Position numbers and translations under genes: made by a program. Positions 24,144 through 25,756 of a DNA stretch of 25,756 nucleotides are shown here, piece by piece. The notes beneath the pieces were generated by a model. The model was not told the DNA's origin, did no database searches, and saw only the letters and a program-made list of their open reading frames with translations. The stretch comes from JBCBRD01 sp039819785 (GTDB lineage: Bacteria > Pseudomonadota > Alphaproteobacteria > Rhizobiales > Hyphomicrobiaceae), in assembly GCA_039819785.1 (NCBI GenBank), contig JBCBRH010000043.1, positions 1 to 25,756 of the forward strand, in the 5' to 3' direction. The first letter of the stretch is position 1. The number at the start of each line of letters is the position of its first letter.

Positions 24144-24638
24144 TGCAAAAAGTTTTGTGTCTGGGAAAATCAGAACCGCGGAACTCGCGATTGCGATCCC
24201 GTATGGTACACCGCCACCTGGCTGGTGCAGGCGGGTCACCCACTCGCTGCCGGCCAGCATCACGATTTGTTCGGAAACAAACCAGCGGTACGCCAGGATG
24301 AGGACGATCAAAATGCCACCGAACAACGTCACGTGGTAGATGAAGGGAACCAACTGGTCGAAGCCGACCCAAAGCGCTCCAGCGGCCAAAAGCTTGGCAT
24401 CACCGCCACCGAGCCATCCGCAGGCGAAACAGGCGATGCCTGCTGTCAGTACGAGGGCACACGCGGCTGCGTGCATGCCGATATCCTTCAGGGGGAGACC
24501 GGCGAAGGGTGCCAGGACGACGAACGTTACCGCGAGCACAATCGAGATTTTATTGGGGATGGTGAGCGTCCGAAGATCGCTCAACGCGGCCATGATCATT
24601 GCGGCCGGGAACACGAATAAAAGCGCGTGCAAAATCAC
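24129..24638 (-). CDS. cpaA: Prepilin peptidase CpaA (A24 family)
   Basis: An inner-membrane aspartic peptidase that cuts the Flp prepilin leader, 169 residues. GTG 24638 is chosen because AAGGAG lies six bases upstream. The longer frame back to 24710 would add 24 cysteine- and arginine-bearing residues that do not fit the family. The two catalytic aspartates are Asp21 (SDLRTLTIPNK) and Asp80 (WLGGGDAKLL), the latter in the GxGD-type motif. About five or six membrane helices cover the rest. The length is normal for CpaA, which lacks the methylase domain of PilD. It should process both pilins encoded upstream on the same strand. Confidence 0.95.
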   Translation of the reverse strand: MILHALLFVFPAAMIMAALSDLRTLTIPNKISIVLAVTFVVLAPFAGLPLKDIGMHAAACALVLTAGIACFACGWLGGGDAKLLAAGALWVGFDQLVPFIYHVTLFGGILIVLILAYRWFVSEQIVMLAGSEWVTRLHQPGGGVPYGIAIASSAVLIFPDTKLFALIMV

Positions 24639-24748
24639 GGTACTCTCCTTACTTACGCCAACGCTGAGAGTGTTCGGTCGGCGGAACAGGCCGCAACGCG
24701 TACACATCACACACGGCGTTAGGGTTACTTATTTCGGTTACGATTGGC

Positions 24749-24937
24749 TTAATTTTCGGGCCACTTAAGCAGTGTCTTTTTGCTTGGCGAAACGACTTGC
24801 ATGACCATGCTTTCCGGTGCGCTGGTTTTAACGGGCTCAAAAAATATGCCCCAAACCATTGGTTTTGTGTGGTTTTCCGGAAATTGGAGGACCTTGGCGC
24901 TGCTTTTCATGATCGATGCCGGTGCAATAAACGGCAT
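24749..24937 (-). CDS. Possible small ORF between flp1 and cpaA (62 residues, uncertain)
   Basis: A - strand frame ending at 24749 reads like a real small soluble protein, with SSAKVLQFPENHTKPMVWG, then PVKTSAPESMV and an end in KKTLLKWPEN. KVLQFP-type openings are common in small alphaproteobacterial proteins. The start is unclear: ATG 24937 has AGGTG very close to it, ATG 24910 has no ribosome site, and a GTG at 24994 is also in frame. There is no membrane helix or signal. It has no recognised family. It may be chance. Confidence 0.3.
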   Translation of the reverse strand: MPFIAPASIMKSSAKVLQFPENHTKPMVWGIFFEPVKTSAPESMVMQVVSPSKKTLLKWPEN

Positions 24938-25067
24938 GCACCTGTGCTGATCATGATTTGGCTTTTTTGTGCGGATTGACGAACCGACTTGCACAGGGCC
25001 TGGTGGATTGGCCGATGATGGGCGGCCACCACAGCAAAGTGTATGGAACGGGCCACCAGACAGCCGT

Positions 25068-25115
25068 TTACGCGCACCGGTCCCAAACGATTGTTCGGAC
25101 CCAAAGCACGCGTAA
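25068..25115 (-). other. Extended stem-loop downstream of flp1
   Basis: TTACGCG (25068-25074) and CGCGTAA (25109-25115) pair perfectly; inside, GGTCC (25079-25083) pairs with GGACC (25097-25101). It begins 28 bases after the flp1 stop on the - strand. No T-run follows. It may protect the pilin message or limit read-through into cpaA, so pilin is made in excess. Confidence 0.5.
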
Positions 25116-25143
25116 TTCGACCTTATAAACCAGACGTACCGAC

Positions 25144-25305
25144 TTAGAAGAACGTAACGATGTTGATCAGCCGGGCGTTAAAGGCTGGCGCAATCAGTTC
25201 CAGTGACCCGATAATGCCGACCCCCACAATTGCAGCAATGAGGCCGTACTCAATTGCCGTCGCACCTGATTCGTCTTCCTTGAGTTTTTTTATGATCACG
25301 GACAT
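25144..25305 (-). CDS. flp1: Flp-type pilin 1 (53 residues)
   Basis: A major-type Flp/Tad pilin precursor. ATG 25305 is chosen because AGGTGA lies five bases upstream; the frame stays open back to 25377 without family support. The leader is MSVIIKKLKEDESG with cleavage expected after Gly14. The mature protein begins ATAIEYGLIAAIVGVGII, with the Flp-motif Glu at +5 and Tyr at +6 and a single hydrophobic helix. The C-terminus (FNARLINIVTFF) is hydrophobic and differs from the other pilin and from the charged end usual in Flp pilins. CpaA should process it and CpaF polymerise it. It has its own upstream region after a terminator, so it is transcribed separately from flp2. Confidence 0.93.
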   Translation of the reverse strand: MSVIIKKLKEDESGATAIEYGLIAAIVGVGIIGSLELIAPAFNARLINIVTFF

Positions 25306-25388
25306 GCGGCTCACCTGTTTCTCGCTACCCAAACCCTGCGCTCGTTTTCCGAGCTTGCAATTCATATTTTTTTCCAAAGTCAGATTAG

Positions 25389-25403
25389 CCCACCCACCCC
25401 TAA
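25389..25403 (-). promoter_or_regulatory. Shared 15-base G-rich element, copy upstream of flp1
   Basis: On the - strand this reads TTAGGGGTGGGTGGG, identical to the copy at 14496-14510. It lies 83 bases before the flp1 start (90 bases in the other case). It is a likely regulator site or promoter part. No known consensus fits. Confidence 0.5.
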
Positions 25404-25504
25404 TGGAGCGTTTGCACCCAACTGTTTTTTATTGGAAAAACCAAGCTGGTTAAGTTTCCGCTACGGTCGTTTTCGTTGTCATTTATCGATCGCGTAACCT
25501 CACT

Positions 25505-25540
25505 CAAACGCAAAAACCACCCGGCGGATGCCGAGTGGTT
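25505..25540 (-). terminator. Intrinsic terminator after flp2
   Basis: On the - strand AACCACTCGGC pairs with GCCGGGTGGTT (one U-G) around an ATCC loop, then runs into TTTTGCGTTTG. It stops transcription between the two pilin genes. Confidence 0.85.
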
Positions 25541-25595
25541 TCTTGGGAAAGTAAGACTTTCCGGTCGCATTACGCGATCAGCTTAAGTCTTAGAC

Positions 25596-25751
25596 TTAGA
25601 GCTTGCCGACGACTTTCGTCTGGAACAGTGTGTTCAAGCCGGCTGTCAGTGCTTCGAGGCCGACGATGATGCCGACGCCAACGATCGATGCGATCAGGCC
25701 GTATTCGATTGCAGTTGCACCGGACTCGTCTTTCATGAAACGTGCGAACAT
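25596..25751 (-). CDS. flp2: Flp-type pilin 2 (51 residues)
   Basis: A second Flp pilin precursor, complete in the window, read directly from the sequence. It starts MFARFMKDESG and the mature part begins ATAIEYGLIASIVGVGIIVG, with cleavage after Gly11, Glu at +5 and Tyr at +6. The end TLFQTKVVGKL is the usual charged Flp C-terminus, so this is probably the main structural pilin. Only five bases lie upstream, so its ribosome site and promoter are outside the window. It shares the DESGATAIEYGLIA core with pilin 1 but differs after the helix. A strong terminator follows it. Confidence 0.93.
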   Translation of the reverse strand: MFARFMKDESGATAIEYGLIASIVGVGIIVGLEALTAGLNTLFQTKVVGKL

Positions 25752-25756
25752 TGTAA

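Larger units (their letters stand above)
24639..25143. other. 505-base region between flp1 and cpaA
   Basis: This is the longest gap in the pilus cluster. It should carry the cpaA promoter. On the + strand GGTTAC occurs twice, seven bases apart (24723-24728 and 24736-24741). It contains one doubtful short ORF (24749-24937), an inverted repeat with 8-base arms (24907-24914 and 24949-24956) and a strong stem-loop after flp1 (25068-25115). A - strand frame at 24907-25104 has an unnatural composition and is not supported. Confidence 0.5.
25306..25595. promoter_or_regulatory. Region between flp2 and flp1 (flp1 promoter region)
   Basis: It holds the flp2 terminator (25505-25540), the shared 15-base element (25389-25403), a single TTAACC half-site at about 25448-25453 (- strand), and a small GCTCG/CGAGC hairpin (25340-25354) in the expected flp1 leader. 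No clear -35/-10 pair is seen. Confidence 0.4.

Noticed and set aside
24723..24741. GGTTAC direct repeat as a known regulator site upstream of cpaA
   Set aside because: The 13-base period does not fit the CtrA spacing or any site I know; it is noted only within the gap description.
24907..25104. 65-residue - frame between flp1 and cpaA
   Set aside because: Composition is Arg/His/Cys heavy with no ribosome site, and it overlaps the better candidate frame and a stem-loop.
25340..25354. GCTCG/CGAGC hairpin before flp1 as a riboswitch
   Set aside because: It is a single 5-bp hairpin with no conserved aptamer features.
1..25756. CRISPR array, tRNA, rRNA, insertion sequence or phage genes
   Set aside because: No regularly spaced repeats, no cloverleaf sequence, and no transposase, integrase or phage protein was seen on either strand.

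Overview
The window looks like a piece of an alphaproteobacterial chromosome, most likely Hyphomicrobiales (Rhizobiales) or a close relative. The grounds are a moderately GC-rich composition, a cpa-type Tad/Flp pilus locus, a YejBEF transporter with two tandem binding proteins, a leucyl aminopeptidase–NlpC/P60 gene pair, and a mosaic palindromic repeat at 15660-15761 of the kind I associate with Rhizobiales intergenic regions. I see no rRNA, tRNA, CRISPR array, transposase, phage gene or frameshifted gene. Coding density is high and the reading frames are clean. Taxonomy is inferred from gene content only.

Left part (1-7775, + strand): one ABC peptide importer operon. It holds a binding protein truncated by the window edge, a second complete YejA-like binding protein, permeases YejB and YejE, and the double ATPase YejF. 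A strong hairpin lies between the binding-protein genes and yejB. Facing it (7827-10375, - strand) are an M17 leucyl aminopeptidase and a translationally coupled SH3/NlpC-P60 cysteine peptidase with no signal peptide. Together these could form a peptide or muropeptide uptake and salvage set; that link is an inference.

Middle part (10376-15776): a mixed region. It has a TadD-like TPR lipoprotein gene (+), an unknown 70-residue ORF (-), a stand-alone BLUF blue-light sensor (+), a possible small RNA unit (+, about 12724-12906), a one-TM small protein and a membrane-anchored OmpA-domain protein (both -), an unrecognised protein of about 300 residues (+), and the mosaic repeat.

Right part (15777-25751, - strand): a Tad/Flp pilus cluster. 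In transcription order it reads flp2, terminator, flp1, (possible small ORF), cpaA, cpaB, cpaC, cpaD, cpaE, cpaF, tadB, tadC. It supplies pilins, prepilin peptidase, outer-membrane secretin with assembly proteins, localisation ATPase, motor ATPase and two inner-membrane platform proteins. The minor pilins TadE/TadF/TadG are not seen here. flp2 is only 51 codons long.

The most notable non-coding signal is an exact 15-base sequence, TTAGGGGTGGGTGGG. It occurs upstream of flp1 and upstream of the OmpA-domain gene, on the same strand and at nearly the same distance from each start codon. It suggests shared regulation that ties the OmpA-domain operon to the pilus system.
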